In this document: piece by piece, positions 8,108-15,820 of the stretch
How positions within the stretch are numbered: the stretch's first letter is position 1
How the letters are laid out: each line of letters begins with the position of its first letter
Assembly: GCA_019752335.1 (NCBI GenBank)
Contig: JAIEMJ010000036.1
Coordinates: 1-64,000 of the forward strand
DNA from: Bryobacteraceae bacterium
Lineage (GTDB): Bacteria > Acidobacteriota > Terriglobia > Bryobacterales > Bryobacteraceae
Length of the DNA stretch: 64,000 nucleotides
Direction of reading: 5' to 3'
The notes under the pieces: model-generated
Databases searched by the model: none
What the model saw: the letters and a program-made list of their open reading frames with translations, nothing else
Told to the model about the DNA's origin: nothing
Program-made: the position numbers and the translations under genes

Positions 8108-9313
8108 ATGCAATTCGCTTACACCCCGAAAGTGGAAGAGCTGCGTGCCCGTCTCACGCGTTTCATGGATGAGCACGTCTATCCGAATGAACCGCTGTAT
8201 TGGGATCAGGTGAATACCGGCGACCGTTGGAAGACCGTCCCCATCCTTGAAGAACTGAAGCCGAAGGCGCGCGCGGCGGGCCTGTGGAACCTCTTTCTGC
8301 CGCACAGCGCGGCGGGCGCCGGCTTGACGAATCTCGAATACGCGCCGCTCTGCGAGATCATGGGCCGCTCCGTGATGGGGCCCGAAGTCTTCAACTGCTC
8401 CGCGCCGGACACGGGCAACATGGAGGTGCTGGAGCGCTATGGCAGCGAGGAGCACAAGCAGAAGTGGCTACAGCCATTGCTGGCGGGCGAGATCCGCAGT
8501 TGCTTTTCGATGACCGAGCCCGACGTCGCGTCGAGCGATGCCACCAACATCCGGCTAAGCATTCTGCGCGACGGCGACCACTACATCGTGGATGGGCGCA
8601 AATGGTGGAGTTCCGGCGCCGGTGACCCGCGTTGCAAGATCGCCATCGTGATGGGCAAGAGCAATCCGGACGCCGACCGCCATCGCCAACAGAGCATGAT
8701 CCTGGTGCCGTTGGATACGCCGGGCGTGAAGATTGAACGCATGCTGCACGTCTTCGGCTATGACCATGCGCCCCACGGCCATGCGCAAATTCATTACGAC
8801 CGGGTCCGCGTGCCGGCGGACCACCTGCTGCTGGGCGAAGGCCGCGGCTTCGAGATCGCGCAAGGCCGGCTAGGCCCGGGCCGCATTCACCATTGCATGC
8901 GCGCCATCGGCGTAGCGGAGCGGGCGCTCGAGACGATGTGCCGGCGCGTCCAAAAGCGGGAGGCTTTCGGCAAGAAGCTCGCCGAACAAGGCACTATCCT
9001 GGCCGACATCGCCACGTCGCGCATGGAGATTGAACAGGCACGCTTGCTGACCTTGAAGGCTGCCTACATGATGGACACGGTGGGCAACAAGGTAGCGCGG
9101 TCAGAGATTGCGATGATCAAAGTCGTGGCGCCCCGCGTGTGTTTGGCGGTGCTCGATCGCGCGATTCAGGCGCATGGCGCGATGGGCGTCTGCCAGGATG
9201 CGGACCTGGCCTGGCAGTGGGCGAATGCGCGGACCTTGCGCATTGTGGACGGTCCGGACGAGGTCCATCGCGACGCGGTGGCAAAGTGGGAGTTGAAGAA
9301 GGGCGCGTCGTAA
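8108..9313 (+). CDS. Acyl-CoA dehydrogenase, ACAD10/11 (LvaC-like) type
   Basis: The 401-residue flavoenzyme has the full acyl-CoA dehydrogenase layout: N-terminal helical domain, FAD/substrate beta-barrel segment [17 protein letters not shown] (about residues 132-148), and the C-terminal helical domain with RQAFG-like [12 protein letters not shown]. The catalytic-base position reads VDGPDEVHR, where most acyl-CoA dehydrogenases have Y-E-G-T-x-x-x-x-R; Asp here is typical of the ACAD10/11 subgroup. In the lva pathway the kinase and this dehydrogenase together turn 4-hydroxyacyl-CoA into 3-hydroxyacyl-CoA. A Shine-Dalgarno AGGAG lies at 8097-8101, and the gene is 17 nt after the phosphatase, so the three genes form an operon. 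Confidence 0.92.
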   Translation: MQFAYTPKVEELRARLTRFMDEHVYPNEPLYWDQVNTGDRWKTVPILEELKPKARAAGLWNLFLPHSAAGAGLTNLEYAPLCEIMGRSVMGPEVFNCSAPDTGNMEVLERYGSEEHKQKWLQPLLAGEIRSCFSMTEPDVASSDATNIRLSILRDGDHYIVDGRKWWSSGAGDPRCKIAIVMGKSNPDADRHRQQSMILVPLDTPGVKIERMLHVFGYDHAPHGHAQIHYDRVRVPADHLLLGEGRGFEIAQGRLGPGRIHHCMRAIGVAERALETMCRRVQKREAFGKKLAEQGTILADIATSRMEIEQARLLTLKAAYMMDTVGNKVARSEIAMIKVVAPRVCLAVLDRAIQAHGAMGVCQDADLAWQWANARTLRIVDGPDEVHRDAVAKWELKKGAS

Positions 9314-9329
9314 GCCTTCAGGCTCTGCT

Positions 9330-9708
9330 CTACGGCGCTTTTGTGCGCGGTGCGCGCTGAACGCGACCGTTCTGATGCAAGATCAGCCCATCCACCGCGC
9401 CGTCGGCGTTCTTGGTGAATGACACCTGAGCCTCGACAACCTTGAGAAAGAATTTTGTGGGCGACTCGGCGAACGCTTCGAACCTGGGCTGATTCGTCGT
9501 CTGGACAAACAGCCTGGCGCCCTCGCGCGTGACCTCGATGGCGAACGCCGGGGTGAAGCGATACTCGCCCGTGTAAGTCTCGAGCACCCAACAGGCCGAG
9601 AACGATACCGAGGTTCTTGCGGTCGGAATCGACGCGTTGAGTGAGCACGGGCGAGAGGTCTTGAGCACAGAGCAAGCCGGCGAGTGAGATGGTGATTAGC
9701 GACTTCAT
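9330..9708 (-). pseudogene. Frameshifted small exported DUF3471-like protein
   Basis: From an ATG at 9708 with AGGGGG upstream, the reverse strand encodes a signal peptide (MKSLITISLAGLLCAQ) and continues to QRVDSDRK near 9616. There the sense continues in the +1 frame: TSVSFSA, then VLETYTGEYRF ... FAIEVTREGARLFVQ ... ESPTKFFLKVVEAQVSF and DGLILHQNG to the stop at 9330. The second part matches the DUF3471 pattern, a small beta domain often found at the end of secreted serine hydrolases. Neither frame alone gives both a signal peptide and the domain. The break may be a real mutation or a sequencing error. The ACAD gene converges on it with a 16-nt gap. Confidence 0.65.
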
Positions 9709-9730
9709 AGATTTTCCCCCCTGAACTGAA

Positions 9731-10339
9731 TCATCGATTCTCCCTTTCAAAGGCGCGCAACTCCTCGATCTCCTGTTGAAGATTCTCCGGTCCAAGCTTC
9801 TTCTTCACAAACGGGAAGGCCACAGCCCAGATAACCAGAAGCGCAAGAAAGGGGATCGCATTCAGCAATGGATTTGCCGATGGATTTGGCGATGCTTTTG
9901 GCGCACCCATTCCGGCCACCACCATCACCATGCCTAGCAAGCAGAAGGGCAATCCCGACCGCCACCAGCGATGCCGGAGGTAGTCGCGCCGTCGTTCGAG
10001 TTCGCTTCGATAGAATTCGAGGCACGCACTTACCGGCGCGTGCGGCGGCAAGTCTTGTGGCCGGATCCACTTGTAGGCATGAAACGCGGCATAAACTCCC
10101 CAGAGGCTGAGTAGTGCCCAGCCCATCCGGGCAAGCTGCTCATGCGCCCTGGTGAAAGTCCATGCGAAGAAGACGGAACAGGCAAGCCCAATTACGATTG
10201 AGAGTCCTGCTTCAAAACGTGCCTTTGACTGGCGCTGCCGCGCCCGAAGGCGTAGTTCATTTGCTGACATTTTTAGAGGCTCCGTTCGTTGGTTTTGCCA
10301 AACACGGCGTGGGTCGTTCATCGGAAACTCACTTGGCAT
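9731..10339 (-). CDS. Three-helix inner-membrane protein linked to an ECF sigma gene
   Basis: I do not recognise a named family for this 202-residue protein. A basic cytoplasmic start (LRLRARQRQSKARFEAGL) precedes a helix pair at about residues 45-90 (IVIGLACSVFFAWTF and MGWALLSLWGVYAAFHAYKW), then an arginine-rich segment with ELERRRDYLRHRWWR, and two further hydrophobic segments at about 132-148 and 163-182, so three or four membrane passes. It ends in a charged tail (QQEIEELRAFERENR). The ATG at 10339 is well supported: AAGGAGGA lies just upstream inside the end of the sigma gene, and the two genes overlap by 11 nt, so they are translationally coupled. A regulatory role near the sigma factor is possible; no zinc-binding anti-sigma motif is visible. 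Confidence 0.72.
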   Translation of the reverse strand: MPSEFPMNDPRRVWQNQRTEPLKMSANELRLRARQRQSKARFEAGLSIVIGLACSVFFAWTFTRAHEQLARMGWALLSLWGVYAAFHAYKWIRPQDLPPHAPVSACLEFYRSELERRRDYLRHRWWRSGLPFCLLGMVMVVAGMGAPKASPNPSANPLLNAIPFLALLVIWAVAFPFVKKKLGPENLQQEIEELRAFERENR

Positions 10340-10844
10340 GAAATCCTCCTTCGCCGAACCACAATTTCAGGATCTTCTTGATCCGGTGCACTTTCATGGT
10401 GATGTTGGCCGCCGACAGCCCGGTTAGCTCACCAATCGAGCTGGCGTCCATTCCTTCTAGGTAAGAAATGATGATTTGACGATCAAGCGGCCGGAGACGC
10501 TGGATCAGCATCGAGAGGCGTTCGAGCCCTTCTGCCTCGGTGGCGGCGAGTTCACCGTGATAGCTGCCGGGCATAGCTTCGATGGTCTCGATGCTGACTA
10601 GCCTGTCTTTCAGCCGCCGCTGCCGAATCACGTGCCCGGCTGCCACGTTGTGAGCGACACGAAACGTCCATGTCCTGAGCGAGCAGCGCTGGTCGAAATG
10701 CTCGAAGCTGCGCTAGAGCTGAAAATGAATCTCCTGGATCAAGTCCCGCCGTAGGTCTGGATCAAGTTCGTACGCTCGTGCTAACCGGTCGAGCGATGAA
10801 CCGTGGATATCCGCTGCTTGTTCGTAAAGGGAATCCCGGTTCAC
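10329..10844 (-). pseudogene. ECF sigma-70 factor interrupted by an in-frame amber codon
   Basis: The reverse strand from about 10844 reads an ECF sigma factor in a single frame: LDRLARAYELDPDLRRDLIQEIHFQL, then TAG at 10715-10713, then RSFEHFDQRCSLRTWTFRVAHNVAAGHV, and region 4 with LRPLDRQIIISYLEGMD and the helix-turn-helix SSIGELTGLSAANITMKVHRIKK. In related factors the stop position carries tryptophan (the pattern LWRSF), so a single TGG to TAG change explains the lesion. The frame is otherwise open from a TAA upstream of 10871. The start is uncertain: GTG at 10844 or 10871, neither with well-spaced ribosome binding. Without suppression only a region 4 fragment could be made. Confidence 0.75.
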
Positions 10845-10990
10845 GTCTCCTGCCGGGACTGGCTCAGGCACATTCACAAATTAGGTAGTTGCTGGGCATT
10901 TCGTTTCCTAACACTTTTATTTTGGCCCAGCCCACCGATAGTCTCGTCATTCTCAAGATCCACACCAACGGTCGTGAACCGCCTTTGGGC

Positions 10991-12370
10991 CTAAGCCGCC
11001 ATCCTCCCGGCGGCGGCTTGGCCCTGAACGCGTATCACGAGTAAGGTGCGGTCGTCCTCGAGTTCGGCGCCTCCGGTGAATTGCTGGGCACCCGTGAGGA
11101 TCCGGTCGCGTAGTTCGGCGGCGGGTAAGTCGCGGTTCCGAGTGACGAGTTCCAGCACGCGCTCTTCGCCGAACTGCTCGTCCTGAGCATTGGCGGCCTC
11201 GACGAGTCCGTCGGAGTAAAGCACGAGCAGATCGCCGGGTTCGAGTTCCACCGTAGCGGCGGTATAGCGGACTTGCGGCAACAGGCCCAGCACCGGTCCG
11301 CCTTCCTCCAGACGCGTGCAGCCGCCATGAGCGCGCACAACGATGGGCGCCAGATGGCCGGCGTTGATGTAGCGCAAAGTGCCGTGCTCCATATAGCCCC
11401 AGAAGAGACTGGCGAAGCGCTCGGCGGAGGCGCGCTCACTCAGCAGGCGGTTCAACTGCGCGGTGGCGGCTTCGTGTTGCGCGGCATTGCTGGTCCAGGC
11501 GCTGGCGCGGACGGCGCCGTGGATGACGCCCGTCAGTAGCGCGGCGGGAAGGCCTTTGCCGGAGACGTCGCCGAGGACGAAAGCGGCGCCGGCGCCGGCG
11601 GGGAAGGCGTCGTAGAAATCGCCGCCAAGGTCCAACGCGGGACGGTAGTCGGCGGCGAGTTCGAAGACGCGGGACGTGTCGCGCGGAGTGGGCAGCAGGT
11701 CCTGCTGGACACGCCGTGCGATCTCTACCTGCTGGGCGAGCCGTTGGCCTGCGAGGTAAGCGCGAAAGCGCAGACGCAGAACGACGAGCGTCGCGAGCAG
11801 CGCCAGGGCGCCGGAGCAATTCAGCAGCAGGTTGCGCCGCAAAGGCCAGAGATGGCCGCTAGCGGCCTCCATCGGCGCGCCCGCCTCCAGGACCGCCACG
11901 GGACGCGGCGTGGCCGGCGCATAACCCACAGTCTGCCAAGGCGTGGCCGCAGGCACGGGGAGGCGCAGGACGAAGGCCTCCACCACCATTTCGCCCTGTG
12001 GCGTCGCGCGCGTCCTGTACGAACTCTGCCGGGCCCGCAAGCTGGCGCGGACCTCGGCGGCCTTGAAGGAAGCGGGGACATCGAGGCCGATGTGGCCGAG
12101 TTCCCCATCGCTGGTGTCGCGCAGGACGGCCCACGCCAGTAGACCATTCGCGCGGGCTTGCGCGCGCCGCAGCACCGCCGCTACCTGGGATTGGTTGGTG
12201 GTGGTTTGGAGGTCGGCATCGAGCTTCGCCACTTGGGCGGCCAAGTCGCGCCGCAACTGATCCACTTGGATACGCCGGGCGACAAAGACGTAGTTGGCAA
12301 TCGAGTTGGCCAGCAGGCCGACGGCCAGCAGGACACCCAGTGAGAAGATGCTTGAGAATCGCTTTTCCAT
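10991..12370 (-). CDS. Membrane-anchored SpoIIE/RsbU-type serine phosphatase
   Basis: The 459-residue protein has an N-terminal membrane helix (about residues 8-30, LGVLLAVGLLANSIANYVFV), an extracytoplasmic region of about 150 residues, a second helix (about 183-205, LLNCSGALALLATLVVL), and a C-terminal PP2C/SpoIIE phosphatase domain. The domain starts at the linker VQQDLLPTP and carries the metal-binding motifs DLGGDFYDAF, VLGDVSGKGLPAAL and LVLYSDGLVEA. Such enzymes dephosphorylate anti-sigma-factor antagonists in partner-switching systems in response to a sensed signal. No STAS antagonist or anti-sigma kinase is adjacent. It is divergent (131 bp) from an OmpR-type response regulator. Confidence 0.9.
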   Translation of the reverse strand: MEKRFSSIFSLGVLLAVGLLANSIANYVFVARRIQVDQLRRDLAAQVAKLDADLQTTTNQSQVAAVLRRAQARANGLLAWAVLRDTSDGELGHIGLDVPASFKAAEVRASLRARQSSYRTRATPQGEMVVEAFVLRLPVPAATPWQTVGYAPATPRPVAVLEAGAPMEAASGHLWPLRRNLLLNCSGALALLATLVVLRLRFRAYLAGQRLAQQVEIARRVQQDLLPTPRDTSRVFELAADYRPALDLGGDFYDAFPAGAGAAFVLGDVSGKGLPAALLTGVIHGAVRASAWTSNAAQHEAATAQLNRLLSERASAERFASLFWGYMEHGTLRYINAGHLAPIVVRAHGGCTRLEEGGPVLGLLPQVRYTAATVELEPGDLLVLYSDGLVEAANAQDEQFGEERVLELVTRNRDLPAAELRDRILTGAQQFTGGAELEDDRTLLVIRVQGQAAAGRMAA

Positions 12371-12429
12371 TTTTGCTCCGCTAGAGGAGGAACGCGGCAG
12401 CGAGGGGAATCGTTGTGGAAAGCGGCCTC

Positions 12430-12445
12430 TTCTTAACGTTCTTAA
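12430..12445 (+). promoter_or_regulatory. Direct repeat TTCTTAA, possible response-regulator box
   Basis: Two copies of TTCTTAA lie at 12430-12436 and 12439-12445 with a 9-bp period, 57 bp before the response-regulator start. OmpR/PhoB family regulators bind tandem 7-bp direct repeats, usually with a 10-11 bp period, so the fit is imperfect. Confidence 0.3.
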
Positions 12446-12501
12446 TCAAGAGTTACCGTGGCCTTTACGCGCGTGAAGAAAGGCGGCGCGTCTGATACTC
12501 C

Positions 12502-13203
12502 GTGGAAGACTTCTTTCAAGGACGGATCCTGCTGGCCGAGGACGACCCGCATTTAGCCGGCGTACTGACGGACCTGCTGCTGAACTGCGGCTATTGGGTG
12601 ATGCGCGCGAGCGATGGCGTCGACGCGGTGGAGCAGGCCACGGGCGGCGGCTTCGACCTGTTGTTGCTCGATCTGAGTCTGCCGCGCCAGGACGGCTTTG
12701 CCGTTTGCGAGCAACTCCGCGCGCGGGGCGTCAACGTGCCGATCCTTGTGCTCACCGGCTGGGCCGATATGCGGCACCGGGTAGATTCGTTGCGGCTGGG
12801 TGCGGATGACTACATGACCAAGCCCTATGAGCCCGAGGAGCTGCTGGCGCGCATCCAAGCCATGATCCGGCGGGCCCGCTGGGTGTCGATGGGTGGGAGC
12901 TATCACTTCGGAGAGATTGAGATCGATTTGCTGCGGGCGCGCGTGACGAAGAATCAGGCGCCCGTGGAACTTACCGCGAAAGAGCTATTACTTCTCCAAT
13001 ACCTACTGGCCCGGCGAGGCTGCGCAATTTCGCGGAGCGAGTTACTCGCCGAGGTGTGGGGCTACCGTTCGGCGAGTACCCGGACGGTGGATGTCCACGT
13101 CGCAAACCTACGCCGGAAACTCGAAGATCGCCCGGCGGAGCCGGCCTGGATTGTTACCGTGCCGCGCGCGGGTTACATGATCCGAGTGCACGGAAATGCG
13201 TAA
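12502..13203 (+). CDS. OmpR/PhoB-family response regulator
   Basis: The 233-residue protein starts at GTG (MEDFFQGRILLAEDD). The receiver domain shows the acidic pocket Asp14-Asp15, the phosphoacceptor Asp57 in LLLLDLSLP, Thr85 in VLTGW, and Lys107 in MTKPYEP. The C-terminal winged-helix DNA-binding domain follows from about residue 130, with VELTAKELLLLQYLLARRG, the recognition helix in STRTVDVHVANLRRKLE, and the final RAGYMI wing. No histidine kinase gene is next to it, so it is an orphan in this window. It faces the SpoIIE-type phosphatase and precedes a Spy-like periplasmic protein by 73 nt, which suggests an envelope-stress context. Confidence 0.93.
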   Translation: MEDFFQGRILLAEDDPHLAGVLTDLLLNCGYWVMRASDGVDAVEQATGGGFDLLLLDLSLPRQDGFAVCEQLRARGVNVPILVLTGWADMRHRVDSLRLGADDYMTKPYEPEELLARIQAMIRRARWVSMGGSYHFGEIEIDLLRARVTKNQAPVELTAKELLLLQYLLARRGCAISRSELLAEVWGYRSASTRTVDVHVANLRRKLEDRPAEPAWIVTVPRAGYMIRVHGNA

Positions 13204-13276
13204 AGAACACTTTACCGAAGGCGGCGCAACGAGTTTTTCTCGAGCGCGTTTCACCTTGTAGGAGGTTCACCAATCC

Positions 13277-13690
13277 ATGATGAACAGACGCTTACTTACC
13301 GCCACCCTGATGCTGGTGGCTGCTCTTCCCGTGCTGGCGCAAGGCCCGCGCGGACGAGGGAATTCCCTGGACTTTCTGGCTGGCTACCTGTCGTTGACCG
13401 ATAGCCAGAAGACGCAGGCGACGGCGATCTTCGCCGCTGCCGACACGGCTTCCACCACGGCGCGGGGCACACTCACCGCGGCACAGGACGCGCTACGGGC
13501 GGCCGTGAAGCTCAACCGGCCGGACGCCGAACTGGATCGCTTGGCAGCCGCCGTCGGCGTGGTGGAAGGCAATCTGGCCGGGATTCGGGCCAAGGCGGAT
13601 GCCAAGTTCTATATCCTGCTCACGGCGGAGCAGAAAACGAAGTACGATGCGTTACTCGCCAGCCGTGGAGGGGGTCCCGGCCGGCCTTAG
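13277..13690 (+). CDS. Spy/CpxP-like periplasmic protein (LTxxQ motifs)
   Basis: This 137-residue protein has a signal peptide (MMNRRLLTATLMLVAALPVLAQ) and a helical body with two LTxxQ-type motifs: SLTDSQKTQ at about residues 38-46 and LLTAEQKTKYDAL at about 117-129. Spy and CpxP are periplasmic cradle-shaped chaperones and stress sensors with exactly this motif pair. The C-terminus is glycine- and proline-rich (GGGPGRP). A strong Shine-Dalgarno TAGGAGG lies at 13259-13265. Two ATGs are adjacent at 13277 and 13280; I keep the first. It follows the response regulator and may be its target. Confidence 0.82.
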   Translation: MMNRRLLTATLMLVAALPVLAQGPRGRGNSLDFLAGYLSLTDSQKTQATAIFAAADTASTTARGTLTAAQDALRAAVKLNRPDAELDRLAAAVGVVEGNLAGIRAKADAKFYILLTAEQKTKYDALLASRGGGPGRP

Positions 13691-13718
13691 GGAACCTCGG
13701 TTGTCTCTCTCCGCTCCC

Positions 13719-13754
13719 AACGGCCCGGGCATGTACACCATGCACCGGGCCGTT
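13719..13754 (+). terminator. GC-rich hairpin after the Spy-like gene, no U-tract
   Basis: AACGGCCCGGGCATG (13719-13733) pairs with CATGC-A-CCGGGCCGTT (13739-13754) around the loop TACAC, giving 15 base pairs with one bulged A. It begins 29 nt after the Spy-like stop codon. No T-run follows, so it may be a Rho-independent-like hairpin, an RNA-stabilising end or a protein site. It is the strongest hairpin I noticed between genes here. Confidence 0.55.
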
Positions 13755-13955
13755 GCCGCTTCCAGAATCGAGAGCCGTTTTGGGGGCGGCAACTGAGGGC
13801 GGGAATATTTTCTCCGGAAAAAGTGATCTGGTTTGCGTTAAGAATACGCGTATCCAAATGAGCCCGGAAAACGAATGCGAATTTAACAAGCGCCACTGAA
13901 ATCCGCCGGGCCTGGCGTACGTCAGAGATCCAAGAGCGCAGGAGGAGACAGAAGT

Positions 13956-14096
13956 ATGGACCGCAGAGTAACGACATTTGCTGTTTTGGCCATGATGTGG
14001 CTGGGCATGGCCACCGTAGCCGTGCGAGTGGTGGAGCCGGTGATGAACCCCACGCCGAAGAGCACGCTCGAGCGGCTGATCGCCTCCCGCCGCTAG
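13956..14096 (+). CDS. 46-residue single-pass membrane peptide
   Basis: An ATG at 13956 with a strong Shine-Dalgarno (AGGAGGAG, 13940-13947) opens a 46-codon frame. The peptide begins MDRRVTTFAVLAMMWLGMAT, giving one membrane helix or uncleaved signal (about residues 6-24), and continues VAVRVVEPVMNPTPKSTLER with a basic end (LIASRR). I do not recognise a family. The optimal ribosome site, codon use like that of neighbours, and a stop one nucleotide from that of the convergent CPBP gene support it as a real gene. The 265-bp region upstream (13691-13955) contains the GC hairpin and otherwise nothing I can assign. Confidence 0.6.
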   Translation: MDRRVTTFAVLAMMWLGMATVAVRVVEPVMNPTPKSTLERLIASRR

Positions 14097-14097
14097 G

Positions 14098-15087
14098 CTA
14101 AGCGCCTTTCTGAAAGATCACCACCCAGGTGGTGGCGGCCAGGGCGTGCGTCACCATCGGCGCCCGGATGCCGCGGGCCTCCTGGTAGGCCTGCCCGCAA
14201 AAGATGCCCAGCAGGCCGACCAGTAAGGCATAGCGCCAATTGAAGGGCGACCGGAAGGGCAGGTGGACGAGCCCGTAGAGCAGCGCCGTGGTGAGTAAGG
14301 CCGCGCGCGGTGAGGCCAGCGACTGCTCCAGCCACTGCTGGATCAGGCCGCGGAAGAAAAACTCTTCGCCTAACGACACCGTCCAGAAGAGGCCCAGGAA
14401 GGTCCCAAGGGCCAGCAAGGCCGGGTGCCAGGGGCCGGCCGGGAAGCCCACCTGCACAATTCCGAGCAGGTAGCCAAGCGCAACGCCGAAGGGCAGGAAG
14501 CGGAAGTAATACTTCAGTCCTGTCCGCCATTCGGCTCGGGAGGGAACGAATCCGAAATGGATCCCTTCCACTTGGCGCACCAGGAGGAAGACGGCGAAGC
14601 CAAGCCGGATCCACATCCATTTGCCGAGGAAGTCCATGCGCGGCTTGGGGTCCGCGGTGGGGTAAATGGCCAGGAAGAGCTTCGTGAGGAACGGGACGGC
14701 CAGCCAGACGAGCAGGGAGAAGTCGGCGAGGCGCGAGGGCGGGAAAACGACGTACCAGAAGGCGACCGGTGCGACAAGCAAGAGCAAATACGCGAATTTG
14801 TCCCCGGCGAATTTGCCGCTGACGAGCGTGTAGATCAGCCAAGGCAGCACGGCGGACACCGTGAGAGCCAGCGCCAATTGCGGCTTGGGCAGGGTGAGCA
14901 GCCGCTCCCGGACGGAGGCGAAGCCGGGGGCGACGTAGAGCGCGGCTTCCAGCAGCAAAGCGGGCAGAATCGCCGTGGCCAGCGCGGACGGGATATGCTG
15001 TTGCTGGGCGTAGGTGAGCCCGGCGATTACCATGACCATCCACAGGCCGGCCAGACACCAAAAGAAGCTTCGCAGCGAGTGGGTCAT
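14098..15087 (-). CDS. CPBP family intramembrane glutamic endopeptidase
   Basis: The protein has 329 residues from the ATG at 15087 (MTHSLRSFFWCLAGLWMV); a longer reading to 15180 adds a non-hydrophobic stretch and is unlikely. It is strongly hydrophobic with about eight membrane segments. The CPBP/Abi (CAAX protease-like) motif 1 is SLGEEFFFRGLIQQW, motif 2 is LVHLPF, and a later conserved His lies in MVTHALAATTW. Family members cleave within membranes or process prenylated or bacteriocin-like peptides; the substrate here is unknown. Its end abuts the 46-residue membrane peptide gene (one nucleotide between stops). A CATACT hexamer lies 9 nt before the start, with no Shine-Dalgarno. Confidence 0.9.
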   Translation of the reverse strand: MTHSLRSFFWCLAGLWMVMVIAGLTYAQQQHIPSALATAILPALLLEAALYVAPGFASVRERLLTLPKPQLALALTVSAVLPWLIYTLVSGKFAGDKFAYLLLLVAPVAFWYVVFPPSRLADFSLLVWLAVPFLTKLFLAIYPTADPKPRMDFLGKWMWIRLGFAVFLLVRQVEGIHFGFVPSRAEWRTGLKYYFRFLPFGVALGYLLGIVQVGFPAGPWHPALLALGTFLGLFWTVSLGEEFFFRGLIQQWLEQSLASPRAALLTTALLYGLVHLPFRSPFNWRYALLVGLLGIFCGQAYQEARGIRAPMVTHALAATTWVVIFQKGA

Positions 15088-15820
15088 CCGACTTCTAGTA
15101 TGGGGGATGGCGGCTGGCCTCGCCGCGCAGACGCCGCCCCCCGGCTTGGTGAAGCTCGTCGCCGAACGGGAGACGCTCACCGAGGCCGCCCGTGCTAGCT
15201 ACACCTATCGCCAAGCCGTGGAACTCGCCGAGTGGGATGCGCGCGGTACGCGCGGGGGACTCTACACCGAAACGCGGGAAATTCTTTTCTCGCCGTCCGG
15301 CGAGCGCCGCGAAAGCTTTCTGAAGAAGCCCGCCGACGCCCTGCGCTTTCTGAAGCTGACGCCCGAAGATTTCGCCGACCTGCGCGAAGTGCAGCCGGGA
15401 CTGCTCACCACGGAGCGCCTGCCCTACTATCGCGTGCGGACCAAGGGCGCCGAGACCATCGACGGCCTGGACTGTTGGGTGCTCGCGCTGGAGCCGCGCC
15501 AGATTCTCGAAGGGCAGCGCTTCTTTGAGGGGCTGGTGTGGGCGTCGCAAAGCGACTTCTCCATCATTCGTACCGAAGGCAAAGCCGTGCCGGCGCTCGT
15601 ACGCCGCAAGAATGGCGAGCGCGAGGAGAATTACTTTCCGCGCTTCTCCACGGTGCGCAAGCGCATGCCCGACGGCTTCTGGCTGCCGGTGCTGACCTTG
15701 GCCGATGACGACTTACCCTTTCGCCACGGCGCTGTCCGCATTCGCCTGAAGGTGGACTATCAGCAGTACCGCCGCTTCGCCGCCGAGAGCACGATTCAAT
15801 TCGGCGAGCCGCCTAAATAA
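15014..15820 (+). CDS. Exported protein of unknown function (outer-membrane lipoprotein-sorting-like)
   Basis: The 268-residue reading begins with a basic stretch and a hydrophobic signal (VIRLLVWGMAAGLAA followed by QT). The mature part is rich in beta strands with GGLYTETREILFSPSGER, PYYRVRTKGAETIDGL, CWVLALEP and LKVDYQQYRRFA, resembling the general LolA-like or outer-membrane lipoprotein-sorting fold; this is tentative. The start is uncertain: GTG 15014 or ATG 15032 gives a complete signal peptide but overlaps the divergent CPBP gene, whereas ATG 15107 gives 237 residues, a stub of a signal and a TAGTAT hexamer 5 nt upstream. It overlaps the convergent alcohol dehydrogenase by 25 nt at its 3' end. 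Confidence 0.68.
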   Translation: MSPAITMTIHRPARHQKKLRSEWVIRLLVWGMAAGLAAQTPPPGLVKLVAERETLTEAARASYTYRQAVELAEWDARGTRGGLYTETREILFSPSGERRESFLKKPADALRFLKLTPEDFADLREVQPGLLTTERLPYYRVRTKGAETIDGLDCWVLALEPRQILEGQRFFEGLVWASQSDFSIIRTEGKAVPALVRRKNGEREENYFPRFSTVRKRMPDGFWLPVLTLADDDLPFRHGAVRIRLKVDYQQYRRFAAESTIQFGEPPK

